From contig CANQVW010000078.1 of assembly GCA_947627395.1 (NCBI GenBank), positions 1-7,076 on the forward strand: DNA of 7,076 nucleotides, written 5' to 3'. Shown piece after piece: positions 1 through 6,333 of the stretch. Within the stretch, counting starts at the first letter, position 1, and every line of letters starts with the position of its first letter. The DNA comes from an uncultured Bacilli bacterium. Lineage in GTDB: Bacteria > Bacillota_I > Bacilli_A > ML615J-28 > CAG-698. A program made the translations under genes and the position numbers. The notes beneath the pieces are model-generated. The model made no database searches. It was not told where the DNA came from and saw only the letters and a list, made by a program, of their open reading frames with translations.

Positions 1-294
1 GAAAAAGTGACCGATGTGAACCAATTAGCTAAAATTATTACAGCAAGAACTCCTTTTGATGCCCGTGCAACCATCTTAGGTCATATCCAACGTGGAGGTT
101 GTCCAACTCCTCGTGATCGTGTACTGGCTTCTGTTATGGGAGTGAAAGCCGTTGAAGAATTATTGAAGGGGAATAGTGGTTGTTGTATTTGTGAAGTGAA
201 CAACGAATTAGTTGCCATTCCAATTGAAAAAGCATTAACCATGAAAAGAGATCAAGTACAAGAAAAATATAAAGCATTTAAGGAATTATGGTAA
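1..294 (+). CDS. pfkA: 6-phosphofructokinase, C-terminal fragment (5' end outside window)
   Basis: This is the last 97 codons of ATP-dependent 6-phosphofructokinase, which phosphorylates fructose 6-phosphate to fructose 1,6-bisphosphate in cytosolic glycolysis. The frame is open from the first base (Glu-Lys-Val), so the gene starts upstream; the GTG at 7 is an internal Val codon. The diagnostic motif is ATILGHIQRGGCPTPRDR (codons 23-40). In the E. coli and Bacillus enzymes the His and Arg of this HIQRGG segment contact fructose 6-phosphate in the neighbouring subunit. The tail after it (LASVMGVKAVEELLKG, then the short variable C-terminus) matches the normal end of the roughly 320-residue bacterial enzyme, so nothing suggests truncation. 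The stop TAA is 6 bases before metG, which suggests co-transcription. Family assignment is secure; cofactor preference (ATP versus PPi) rests on overall resemblance to the short bacterial PfkA type. Confidence 0.95.
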   Translation, partial: EKVTDVNQLAKIITARTPFDARATILGHIQRGGCPTPRDRVLASVMGVKAVEELLKGNSGCCICEVNNELVAIPIEKALTMKRDQVQEKYKAFKELW

Positions 295-300
295 AAAAAT

Positions 301-1887
301 ATGTGTAAAAAATGTTATATCACAACCCCAATCTATTATGCAAGTGGTGATGTTCACATTGGAAATTCTTATTCCACCATTGTTTGTGATACATTCGCTC
401 GTTATCATAGATTGAAACAAGATGAAACCTACTTTCTAACAGGTATGGATGAACATGGCCAAAAAATAGAGGAAGCTGCTAAAAAACAAAATAAAACTCC
501 ACAAGCTTTTGTGGATGAAGTGGCTTTAAGAACCAAAACTCTTTGGAAAAATTTAGAAATTACAAATGATGATTTCATTCGTACTAGTGAAAAAAGACAT
601 ACTAAAATCGTTCAAAAAATTTTTGAACAACTCCTTTCTCAAGACGATATCTACCTTGGAACTTATGAAGGAGATTATTGTGTTCCGTGTGAGGCTTTCT
701 TTACCAAAACACAATTGAATGAAGATGGAACTTGTCCTGACTGCGGAAGAAAAACCATCAAAGTTCAAGAAGAAAGTTATTTTTTAAGATTAAAGAAATA
801 TGAAAAACAATTATATCAATTTATTCAAGAACACGAAGATTTCATTCAACCTGAAACAAGAAGAAACGAAGTTCTTTCCTTTATTGAACAAGGACTAGAA
901 GACTTATGTGTTAGTCGTACCTCTTTTGAGTGGGGAATTCCTGTTTTAAGTAATCCAAAACATGTCATTTATGTTTGGATTGATGCATTAGCGAATTACT
1001 TAACAGCCTTAGGATATCAATCTGATGATGATGAATTATATCAAAAGTTTTGGAATCATGGCGATGAAGTTGTTCATGTTGTTGGAAAAGATATTCTTCG
1101 TTTTCATGCGATTTATTGGCCTATTATGTTAATGGCTTTACATGTTCCCATTCGTTTCAAACTATATGCTCATGGATGGATATTAATGAAAGAAGGAAAG
1201 ATGAGTAAATCCAAAGGAAACATTGTTTACCCAATGGAAGTTGTTCAATCCTATGGATTAGATGCTCTTCGCTATTATTTAGTCAAAGAAATGCCTTTAG
1301 GAAATGATGGAATTTTCACTTGGGAGCGATTTATTGAAAGATATAATGTCGATTTAGCCAATGATTTAGGAAATTTGGTGAGTCGTAGTATCTCTATGAT
1401 GAATAAATATTTCGATGGAAAAGTAGAAAAACCTAAGAAAAATGAATTTTCTTATGATCAAGAAGTAGAAGAAACCATAAAAAATACCATAGCAACTTAC
1501 ATAGACTCTTTTGACCATTTTCAGTTTCAAAATGGGTTAATTGCTGTATGGGAACTCATTGATCGAATGAACAAATATATCGATGAAACTTCTCCTTGGG
1601 TTTTAGCAAAAGATGAAAAACAAAAAGAAGCTTTACAAGATGTGATGTATCACCTATATGAAGGATTACGATTAGTTGCCATTATGATATCACCTGTTAT
1701 GCCTGCAACAAGTCAAATCATTTTAGAAGAACTAAAAGTAGAAGAATCTTTAAAAACTTTTTCTTCTTTACAATTTGGATTAACTCCTGCTTCAAGGGTA
1801 ATTGAAAAAGCAAAAGTTTTATTCCAACGTTTAAATATGGAAGAGGAATTAAAAAAACATGAACTTAATGCTTGTAGCGATGAATAA
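301..1887 (+). CDS. metG: methionyl-tRNA synthetase, short form without C-terminal tRNA-binding domain
   Basis: A 528-residue class I aminoacyl-tRNA synthetase that charges tRNA-Met with methionine in the cytosol. The N-terminus CYITTPIYYASGDVHIGN carries the HIGH-class signature as HIGN (residues 19-22). The second ATP-binding signature is KMSKS at 300-304. A zinc knuckle is visible as C127-x2-C130 and C145-x2-C148 in the connective-peptide region. The anticodon-binding helical domain follows (about 360-510, including the NxYIDETSPWVLAK segment near 425). The chain ends soon after LFQRLNMEEE, so the EMAP/Arc1p-like dimerisation domain that takes the Bacillus enzyme to about 660 residues is absent; short forms are known in other bacteria. 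The start at 301 is chosen because the family motif begins within five residues. A Shine-Dalgarno is weak (AAGGA about 16 bases upstream), so coupling to pfkA is plausible. Its 3' end overlaps the antiporter gene. Confidence 0.97.
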   Translation: MCKKCYITTPIYYASGDVHIGNSYSTIVCDTFARYHRLKQDETYFLTGMDEHGQKIEEAAKKQNKTPQAFVDEVALRTKTLWKNLEITNDDFIRTSEKRHTKIVQKIFEQLLSQDDIYLGTYEGDYCVPCEAFFTKTQLNEDGTCPDCGRKTIKVQEESYFLRLKKYEKQLYQFIQEHEDFIQPETRRNEVLSFIEQGLEDLCVSRTSFEWGIPVLSNPKHVIYVWIDALANYLTALGYQSDDDELYQKFWNHGDEVVHVVGKDILRFHAIYWPIMLMALHVPIRFKLYAHGWILMKEGKMSKSKGNIVYPMEVVQSYGLDALRYYLVKEMPLGNDGIFTWERFIERYNVDLANDLGNLVSRSISMMNKYFDGKVEKPKKNEFSYDQEVEETIKNTIATYIDSFDHFQFQNGLIAVWELIDRMNKYIDETSPWVLAKDEKQKEALQDVMYHLYEGLRLVAIMISPVMPATSQIILEELKVEESLKTFSSLQFGLTPASRVIEKAKVLFQRLNMEEELKKHELNACSDE

Positions 1888-3142
1888 CCTTCTAGAAGGT
1901 AAGGAAACTTCTTTCTTACTTCCAGTTGTTATTTTATTAGGAATAAGTGTTTTTCTTTCAACAATTCTTTCTCTTTTTAAAATCCGATTTTTACCATCAT
2001 TTGTTGTGGAAATGGTCGTTGGAATCTTACTTAGACAAATCTTTTATTCATCCTGGATAGAACTAGAAGAAACTCGTTTTTCCTGGATGATGGATGTTTT
2101 ATATGTCAGTGGATTTGTTTTTATTATGTTCTTAAGTGGATATGATAATAATTTTCTAGTATGGAAAGAACAATCTAATGAAAATCAAAAAACTATTCAC
2201 ATTCGTAATCTTTCTTTTATCTTATTAGGAATAGTCTTTTTGGTTTCTTTTTTGTTATCTACTTGTTTTTTAAAACAATATGAACATCCATTTTTAGGAA
2301 TTATTTTAGTAGGGATTACAATTTCTTCAACTTTTGCTGGAATTGTCGTTCCACTGGTTCAAACAGAAAAAATAGCAAAGACAAGCTATGGAAATATTCT
2401 AATTTATTTTTCAACAATCTCGGAACTTTTTTCTGTCGTCTTACTTACTTTATTCATGATTTTGTTAAAAATTAATTGGCTTCGTTTATTATTTTATATA
2501 GGAATCTTTCTTATTTTTATTTTAGTATGGCTCATTGAGAAAATATGCAAAAAAAATATTGAAAAAATCAATGAAGGAATGATGTTTCTTCCTGTTCGAT
2601 TAGCCATTGTTGCTCTTTCTGGTTGTGTTTTGTTATCCGACATTGCTGGGGGAGAATATGTCTTAGGGGCCTTTTTACTTGGAATTTTCATGAAAAAACT
2701 AAAAGTAAATTCTCATGTCATTCATGTCATGGAAAGTATTGGTTTTGGTTTATTTATTCCGATTTTTTTTATTTTAGTTGGGTTAAATTTTGATATTCGC
2801 ATTTTTATATCCCATCCAATATGGATTGGAATTACTTTATTGTTGCTTCTTACTTTCATCGTAAGTAAACTACCATTACTTTATTTACTCCGTTATTATA
2901 GCAAAAAAGCTTCCATTGTTGCTGTTTTACTCGCTTCATGTACTTTAGTTGTTTCCATTGCGGTGAAACACATTGGTATAGAACAGGGTATTTTTTCACC
3001 TGAGTTTGGAGAAAGTCTTGTGTTAGCATCGATACTTTCTTGCATTCTTTCTCCAATCATTTTTGAAATTTTATTTCCTTTCGCAATATATAAGAAGAAG
3101 GAAACATTGTTGGAACAAGAAGAGGAAAAAACAATTTCGTGA
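1859..3142 (+). CDS. cation:proton antiporter, CPA2 (Kef/NapA-like) family
   Basis: A 427-residue integral membrane protein with roughly 11-13 hydrophobic helices, presumed to exchange Na+ or K+ for H+ across the cytoplasmic membrane. Family landmarks in order: LPSFVVEMVVGILL (45-58, typical of CPA2 helix 2); ISSTFAGIVVPLV (155-167), the unwound-helix region; a helix with Ser188-Glu189 where Kef proteins have Gln-Asp and NapA-type exchangers have Asp-Asp; GGEYVLGAFLLGIFM (264-278); and FGLFIPIFFILVGLNFDI (296-312), the characteristic late-helix motif. There is no C-terminal TrkA-N (RCK) domain, and the protein ends in a short charged tail. The ATG at 1859 is preferred because GAGGA sits 11 bases upstream; it overlaps metG by 29 bases. 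ATGs at 1868 and 1880 are alternatives with poorer ribosome binding sites; 1880 would give an 8-base overlap. Ion specificity cannot be read from sequence. Confidence 0.88.
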   Translation: MNLMLVAMNNLLEGKETSFLLPVVILLGISVFLSTILSLFKIRFLPSFVVEMVVGILLRQIFYSSWIELEETRFSWMMDVLYVSGFVFIMFLSGYDNNFLVWKEQSNENQKTIHIRNLSFILLGIVFLVSFLLSTCFLKQYEHPFLGIILVGITISSTFAGIVVPLVQTEKIAKTSYGNILIYFSTISELFSVVLLTLFMILLKINWLRLLFYIGIFLIFILVWLIEKICKKNIEKINEGMMFLPVRLAIVALSGCVLLSDIAGGEYVLGAFLLGIFMKKLKVNSHVIHVMESIGFGLFIPIFFILVGLNFDIRIFISHPIWIGITLLLLLTFIVSKLPLLYLLRYYSKKASIVAVLLASCTLVVSIAVKHIGIEQGIFSPEFGESLVLASILSCILSPIIFEILFPFAIYKKKETLLEQEEEKTIS

Positions 3143-3150
3143 GGATGGAT

Positions 3151-4053
3151 ATGAGTCAGTTTGATAGGATAAAAAAAATATTTAAAAATAGAACCTTAAT
3201 AAGCGTTTTAGGAATGATTGTTGGTTCAGTCATTTATTGTTTTTCCATTGTATTTGTCTTAGGATTGGGTAAATTTTATGCAGGTGGTTTGACAGGAATT
3301 TCGCAAATCATAGCAGACATTTTCGATAAACCTTATTTAAAATCGATTTGTATTGGAGTTTTCAATGTTCCACTTTTTATATTAGGATGGAAGGGCGTAA
3401 GTAAAAGATTTGCGGTACTGACCTTAAGTTCTGTCTTATTACAAATGTTACTCATTTATTTATTTGATATTGCTTTTGCTCATAATTTTAATCCTTTTAA
3501 GGTATTAAGTGAAGGAGATACGATTGTTTTATCTATTTTGGGTGGACTTTTATGTGGTGTTGGTTGTGGAATTACATTACGCTCAGGTTCTTCCACGGGA
3601 GGACTAGACATTGTATCGCAAAGTTTCTCTTTAAAGACAGGAATTCCCTTTACTGTCATTTCCGGAAGTGTAGATACCATCATCATTATTGGAGGTGCCA
3701 TTGTTGGGGGAAGCATTGCTGTTGGAGTTTATACGATTATTCGTTTGATTATCCAAGTTTTAACATTAGATAAGATTCATACTATCTATAAGTTTCAAAA
3801 AATCACCATTGTTACAACGAAAAAGGATGAATTAAAAGAAGAACTCTTTAAAGATTTTAGACATGGTGTTACAATGTATCCAGCAATTGGTGGATACACA
3901 GGAGAACAAAAATGGATTTTTGAAACCATTGTCATGACATATGAAGTTCAAGATTACTATCCAATCATTAAACGAATTGATCCCCATGCATTTGTAAGCT
4001 ATATTGCAGTTAAAGGGGTTTTAGGAAATTATAAGAAAAATGCCATCAGTTAA
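3151..4053 (+). CDS. YitT family membrane protein (DUF161 membrane part plus DUF2179)
   Basis: A roughly 300-residue member of the YitT/YebE/YpjC family of Firmicutes membrane proteins, whose molecular role is not established. Numbering from ATG 3151: an N-terminal helix (17-40) leads into the family motif YAGGLTGIS (43-51); further helices at about 65-80, 88-110 and 124-142; a second motif LRSGSSTGGLDIV (143-155); two more helices to about 205; then the soluble C-terminal DUF2179 domain (about 210-293), with RHGVTMYPAIGGYTG (237-251) and IDPHAFVSYIAVKGVLG (276-292). The length is normal for the family and the gene looks intact. Start choice: ATG 3151 has GAGGA ending 5 bases upstream. A GTG at 3139 is in frame and overlaps the antiporter stop as GTGA, so a coupled start there, giving 304 residues, is a real alternative. 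It is the last gene before the terminator. Confidence 0.92.
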   Translation: MSQFDRIKKIFKNRTLISVLGMIVGSVIYCFSIVFVLGLGKFYAGGLTGISQIIADIFDKPYLKSICIGVFNVPLFILGWKGVSKRFAVLTLSSVLLQMLLIYLFDIAFAHNFNPFKVLSEGDTIVLSILGGLLCGVGCGITLRSGSSTGGLDIVSQSFSLKTGIPFTVISGSVDTIIIIGGAIVGGSIAVGVYTIIRLIIQVLTLDKIHTIYKFQKITIVTTKKDELKEELFKDFRHGVTMYPAIGGYTGEQKWIFETIVMTYEVQDYYPIIKRIDPHAFVSYIAVKGVLGNYKKNAIS

Positions 4054-4081
4054 TCTAGGATGGTCATAAATTCTAAAATGC

Positions 4082-4119
4082 AAAAGAATAGGATGATTCA
4101 AATACCTATTCTTTTTTTT
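4082..4119 (+). terminator. intrinsic terminator ending the pfkA-metG-antiporter-yitT run
   Basis: The arms AAAAGAATAGG (4082-4092) and CCTATTCTTTT (4105-4115) are perfectly complementary over 11 bp. The loop is 12 bases, and the 3' arm runs into eight consecutive T (4112-4119). The terminator starts 28 bases after the yitT stop, the usual position for a Rho-independent terminator, and marks the boundary between the housekeeping run and the accessory island. Confidence 0.9.
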
Positions 4120-4144
4120 AAAAAGTATGAACAAAAGTAAAAAA
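4120..4144 (+). repeat. 25-bp direct repeat, left copy (partner at 6757-6781)
   Basis: The copy here is A5-GTATGAAC-A4-GT-A6. It matches 6757-6781 at 24 of 25 positions; the only difference is G4129 versus T6766. After both copies a TTCTTGTAA / TCTTGACAA type -35 element follows within a few bases. It begins directly after the terminator T-run. It may be a duplication scar bracketing the Rhs island or a shared AT-rich upstream promoter element. Confidence 0.7.
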
Positions 4145-4147
4145 TTC

Positions 4148-4176
4148 TTGTAAATAAAATATAAATATTATACAAT
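4148..4176 (+). promoter_or_regulatory. sigma-A-type promoter at the left edge of the Rhs island
   Basis: The -35 is TTGTAA (4148-4153) and the -10 is TACAAT (4171-4176), with a 17-base spacer and an A-rich run upstream. It lies 29 bases after the terminator. The predicted transcription start (about 4183) falls only a few bases before an ATG (4187) whose frame stops after seven codons. The promoter may therefore have lost its original leader and gene start when the Rhs gene was truncated. In DNA this AT-rich a chance match is possible, but the correct spacing and the similarity to the rplM promoter context support it. Confidence 0.45.
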
Positions 4177-4208
4177 AGACATATCTATGAAAGTTATAAA
4201 GAAGATAT

Positions 4209-4625
4209 AGGATTGATGGAAAAACAAAAGCATTACTTACTTATGATTTAGGATTAAAAAATCAAGGAACCATCAGTTTAAGATTCAAATGTACTGCTTC
4301 AATAGACCTACAAAAATACACATCAAGAACCATTTTTTGTTTTCCATCCTTTACAAGTCAAATGAACAATTGAGTTGTATATATTGATGATTCATCTAGA
4401 CAAATCTTTTTCGCAAGTCAAGGAATAACCTACAAAACAAGATTAAATGTTTACCCTGGTTGGTGGCATTTATTTACTTTTACTTGGAATAAAACGAGTG
4501 TACATATATACTTAGATGAACAAGAAGAAATAGCCGTACAAAAAGAAATCAACACGGGTAAAACTAAGTCAAAGCACATCTATCAATATTATGATGAAGA
4601 TTCACTCATAAAACAAACTCCTCAA
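4209..4625 (+). pseudogene. LamG/concanavalin A-like lectin segment of the broken Rhs gene, with one in-frame TGA
   Basis: The frame is shared with the YD-repeat ORF at 4626 and is open from 4200 except for TGA at 4371-4373. It reads RIDGKTKALLTYDLGL, GTISLRFKCTA, the stop, then VVYIDDSSRQIFFAS and, most tellingly, PGWWHLFTFTWNKTSVHIYLDEQ (about 4458-4525). The last resembles the LamG pattern G-x-W-H-x-x-x-F-T-W ... x-Y-x-D-G. LamG-like domains sit inside the long ectodomains of many Gram-positive Rhs proteins, where a carbohydrate- or surface-binding role is presumed. No ATG with a ribosome binding site serves this frame, so it is remnant sequence rather than a gene. The lectin assignment rests on a single motif read by eye. 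Confidence 0.6.
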
Positions 4626-5303
4626 ATGGAAACATTATCAGATGGTACAAACATAATATATTCTTATGATAGAGATGGAAACATCATTCATAAAGTATCT
4701 ATATTTAATCGAAAAATCAAAGAGAATATCCATTATAGATATGATGTAGCAGGAAGACTCATCAGTGAGAAATGTTATCGAGGAGAAACATTTGATTATT
4801 GTTATGAACATACTTATAATAAATCAAATGACATTACCAATAAAATAATATATAATTGTAATGGAAAAATTCAAGCAAAAGAAGTATATATTTATTCCTC
4901 AACAATCAAAAATCAATTGAATAAAATTGATATCTATGATAAAGATAACAATAGCATAGGTACAAAAACATTTACATTTACTGAAACAGATACATTTAGA
5001 CCAAGTAGTTATAACCAAAACAAACTTACATGGGAAGGTAAAAGATTATCATCCTATGGAAATAATCAATATCAATATAATGATGAAGGAATTAGAATAT
5101 CAAAAATCACATCTAATGGAATCACAAGATATACCTTAGATGAAGATAGAATAGTAAAAGAAACAAGAGTAAATGGACTACCTACTTATTATCATTACGA
5201 TGAAAGTGAAATGTTAGTAGGATTTCATTACAATGGAGAAGAATATTTTTATTATAGAGACCTTGTTGGTAATATTATAAAGATAGTAGATTCAGATGAT
5301 TAG
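4626..5303 (+). CDS. YD-repeat (Rhs) fragment; residual open frame of the broken gene
   Basis: A 225-codon open frame from the first in-frame ATG, but the frame is already open from 4374 and no ribosome binding site precedes the ATG, so it is a slice of the larger Rhs gene. YD-type repeats are visible: YSYDRDGNII (residues 12-21), YRYDVAGRLI (37-46), YQYNDEGIRISKI (about 148-160), YTLDEDRIVKET and YHYDESEMLVGF. In known Rhs proteins such repeats build a beta-strand shell that encloses the C-terminal toxin. Near the end YFYYRDLVGNIIKIVDSD (207-224) marks the start of the Rhs-associated core. The TAG at 5301 cuts the frame where intact proteins continue with G-x-x-V-x-x-Y-x-Y-x-A-W-G, and that continuation is found out of frame at 5303-5332. 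If translated it would give a non-secreted, tipless fragment. Confidence 0.6.
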   Translation: METLSDGTNIIYSYDRDGNIIHKVSIFNRKIKENIHYRYDVAGRLISEKCYRGETFDYCYEHTYNKSNDITNKIIYNCNGKIQAKEVYIYSSTIKNQLNKIDIYDKDNNSIGTKTFTFTETDTFRPSSYNQNKLTWEGKRLSSYGNNQYQYNDEGIRISKITSNGITRYTLDEDRIVKETRVNGLPTYYHYDESEMLVGFHYNGEEYFYYRDLVGNIIKIVDSDD

Positions 5304-5365
5304 TTAAAGTAGAATATAAGTATAATGCATGGGAAAAGTATTAAGTATCATAGGAGATCGTATAA

Positions 5366-5575
5366 TACAAAAAAATCAATAGTTTCCTATATAAAGGATA
5401 TTATTATGATTTTGAAACAGGACTCTTCTATTGCAACTTTAGGTATTGTTCACTAGATTTATGTAGATGGTTAACACCAGATTCAATTGATTATTTAGAT
5501 CCTAAATCAATTAATAGATCAAATTCATACTATTATTTTTATAATAACTCTATAATGTATGCTGATCCTAGTGAA
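5366..5575 (+). other. Rhs-associated core domain, C-terminal half (first copy)
   Basis: In the frame shared with the 5555 ORF the translation is SFLYKGYYYDFETGLFYCN, FRYCSLDLCRWLTPDSIDY, then LDPKSINRSNSYYYFYNNS and MYADPSE. This is the conserved end of the Rhs core, whose usual form is Y-x-G-Y-Y-Y-D-x-E-T-G-L-Y-Y-x-x-x-R-Y-Y-D-P ... N-N-P-x-x-x-x-D-P-S-G-H. Substitutions in normally fixed positions (YYDP to YCSL, NNP to NNS, DPSG to DPSE) fit relaxed selection on a dead gene. The frame is open upstream only to a TAA at 5363. Confidence 0.85.
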
Positions 5576-5887
5576 CATTTTGAAATTACATTAACTGCCT
5601 TGTTAATTGATGGTTTAATAGTAGGTGCAATCGGTGCAAGCGTTGGGCTAGGCGCAACAATTTATAATGATGTTAAAGATGATGGAGTTATAAATGGAGA
5701 TTGGACAGATTGTACTGGAAGGATTCTTGGAGGTTTTGTATTAGAATTTCATCCTACTGTGTTTATTAAATTGATATTTCAAAAAAGTTGTTTAGTATTT
5801 CGTTTATTAGTTGAAAATGCATTTACAGCAGGCTTTAAGCTGTTTAATGCATTTATCAAATCATATCTTTTAGGGAGAAATGAATAA
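5555..5887 (+). CDS. Rhs C-terminal tip fragment (residual open frame)
   Basis: 110 codons from an internal ATG. This Met sits within the core motif MYADPSE, there is no ribosome binding site, and the same frame is open from 5366, so it is the 3' end of the broken Rhs gene and not an independent start. After the core ending it continues with a glycine-rich hydrophobic stretch (ALLIDGLIVGAIGASVGLGATI, residues about 15-36) and YNDVKDDGVINGDW, a style of post-core linker common in Gram-positive Rhs tips. The remaining 60 residues (GRILGGFVLEFHPTVFIKL ... AFIKSYLLGRNE) are basic and hydrophobic. I see no recognisable nuclease, deaminase or ADP-ribosyltransferase motif. The tip may itself be shortened by an internal deletion around GGFVLEF. 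Its TAA abuts the ATG of the next gene, the normal toxin-immunity spacing. Confidence 0.55.
   Translation: MYADPSEHFEITLTALLIDGLIVGAIGASVGLGATIYNDVKDDGVINGDWTDCTGRILGGFVLEFHPTVFIKLIFQKSCLVFRLLVENAFTAGFKLFNAFIKSYLLGRNE
5872..5877 (+). promoter_or_regulatory. ribosome binding site for the 143-aa membrane protein
   Basis: AGGGAG lies 10 bases before ATG 5888, inside the last codons of the Rhs tip. It is the only good Shine-Dalgarno inside the island. It supports 5888 as a genuine translation start, in contrast to the ATGs at 4626 and 5555. Confidence 0.65.
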
Positions 5888-6319
5888 ATGTCTAGATATA
5901 TATATTCTCATTTGATAAAGATGATATTGACTTTTTTAATATTTATTACTTTTATAGGTATTTCTGTTTATTTTATTGGTCGTTTATTAACATCTAAAGA
6001 AATAGAAAAAGGATGTGTAGGTGTTTATGTTTTTTGTATTATTGCATATTGTGTAATAACTATATTTATCAGTTTATTAAATAAATTTGCAAAGAATAAA
6101 ATTGTTTTTAAACAAGGGAAAATATGTTATAAAAATAGAGTTTTTTATAATGATGAAATAAGTATTAAATATTTTAAACCTATTATATCAATTGATACTA
6201 CACAATTAATTCTTCCTGTAGTACATATAAATGCTAATAATTTTTATTTAACATGTTATCTTTCAAGAAGAGATATTAAAAGACTTAAAAAGATGAATTT
6301 TGAAATTAAAGAAATATGA
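5888..6319 (+). CDS. small two-helix membrane protein; candidate Rhs immunity protein
   Basis: A complete 143-residue frame starting directly after the TAA of the Rhs tip, with AGGGAG 10 bases upstream. The product has two transmembrane helices (about 11-33, MILTFLIFITFIGISVYFI; and 43-64, CVGVYVFCIIAYCVITIFI) and a cytosolic or surface part of about 80 residues, lysine-rich and predicted beta-strand rich (KIVFKQGKICYKNRVFY, LPVVHINANNFYLTCYL). It ends in a basic helix (SRRDIKRLKKMNFEIKEI). I do not recognise a named family; the C-terminal part could be a small PH-like fold, but that is a guess. Position is the main clue: in polymorphic toxin loci the gene immediately after the toxin tip normally encodes its immunity protein, and membrane-bound ones often guard against membrane-acting toxins. 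No terminator follows. Being intact next to a dead toxin gene fits a retained protective role or recent decay. Confidence 0.72.
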   Translation: MSRYIYSHLIKMILTFLIFITFIGISVYFIGRLLTSKEIEKGCVGVYVFCIIAYCVITIFISLLNKFAKNKIVFKQGKICYKNRVFYNDEISIKYFKPIISIDTTQLILPVVHINANNFYLTCYLSRRDIKRLKKMNFEIKEI

Positions 6320-6333
6320 TTTAATAAAATAAT

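Larger units (their letters stand above)
4200..5887 (+). pseudogene. decayed Rhs/YD-repeat polymorphic toxin gene (LamG segment, YD repeats, core, tip)
   Basis: Read with frame changes, this stretch encodes the C-terminal part of an Rhs-type cell-surface or secreted toxin. The order is a LamG-like lectin segment (about 4209-4560), tyrosine-rich YD repeats (about 4572-5250), the start of the Rhs core (YFYYRDLVGNIIKIVDSD, 5244-5297), the rest of the core (5366-5575) and a hydrophobic C-terminal tip (to 5887). At least four lesions are visible: TGA at 4371; a one-base loss at about 5298-5305 after which VKVEYKYNAW reads in another frame; a second shift at about 5331-5337 (restoring GKVLSIIGDR); and a third in the A7 run at 5369-5375, after which SFLYKGYYYDFETGLFYCN reads. 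Intact Rhs proteins run to well over 1000 residues and have a signal peptide, neither of which is here, so a large 5' part is also missing. The large protein cannot be made. Confidence 0.85.

Noticed and set aside
553..768. Minus-strand open frame within metG (and similar ones within the antiporter and yitT genes)
   Set aside because: These are antisense shadows of strongly supported genes, with no start signals or recognisable protein features.
3552..3773. Open frame inside yitT in another register
   Set aside because: It lies wholly within a well-conserved membrane protein gene, is rich in Cys, His and Trp from shifted codons, and has no ribosome binding site or family resemblance.
4371..4373. 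Use of a mycoplasma-type genetic code (TGA as Trp)
   Set aside because: TGA ends the antiporter gene exactly where the YitT gene begins, metG, pfkA and yitT contain no internal TGA, and their Trp codons are TGG. A lone nonsense mutation explains the data better.
5555..5887. An independent 110-aa gene starting at 5555
   Set aside because: There is no ribosome binding site, the Met is inside the conserved Rhs core motif, and the same frame is open and homologous to Rhs from 5366. It is listed only as a residual frame.
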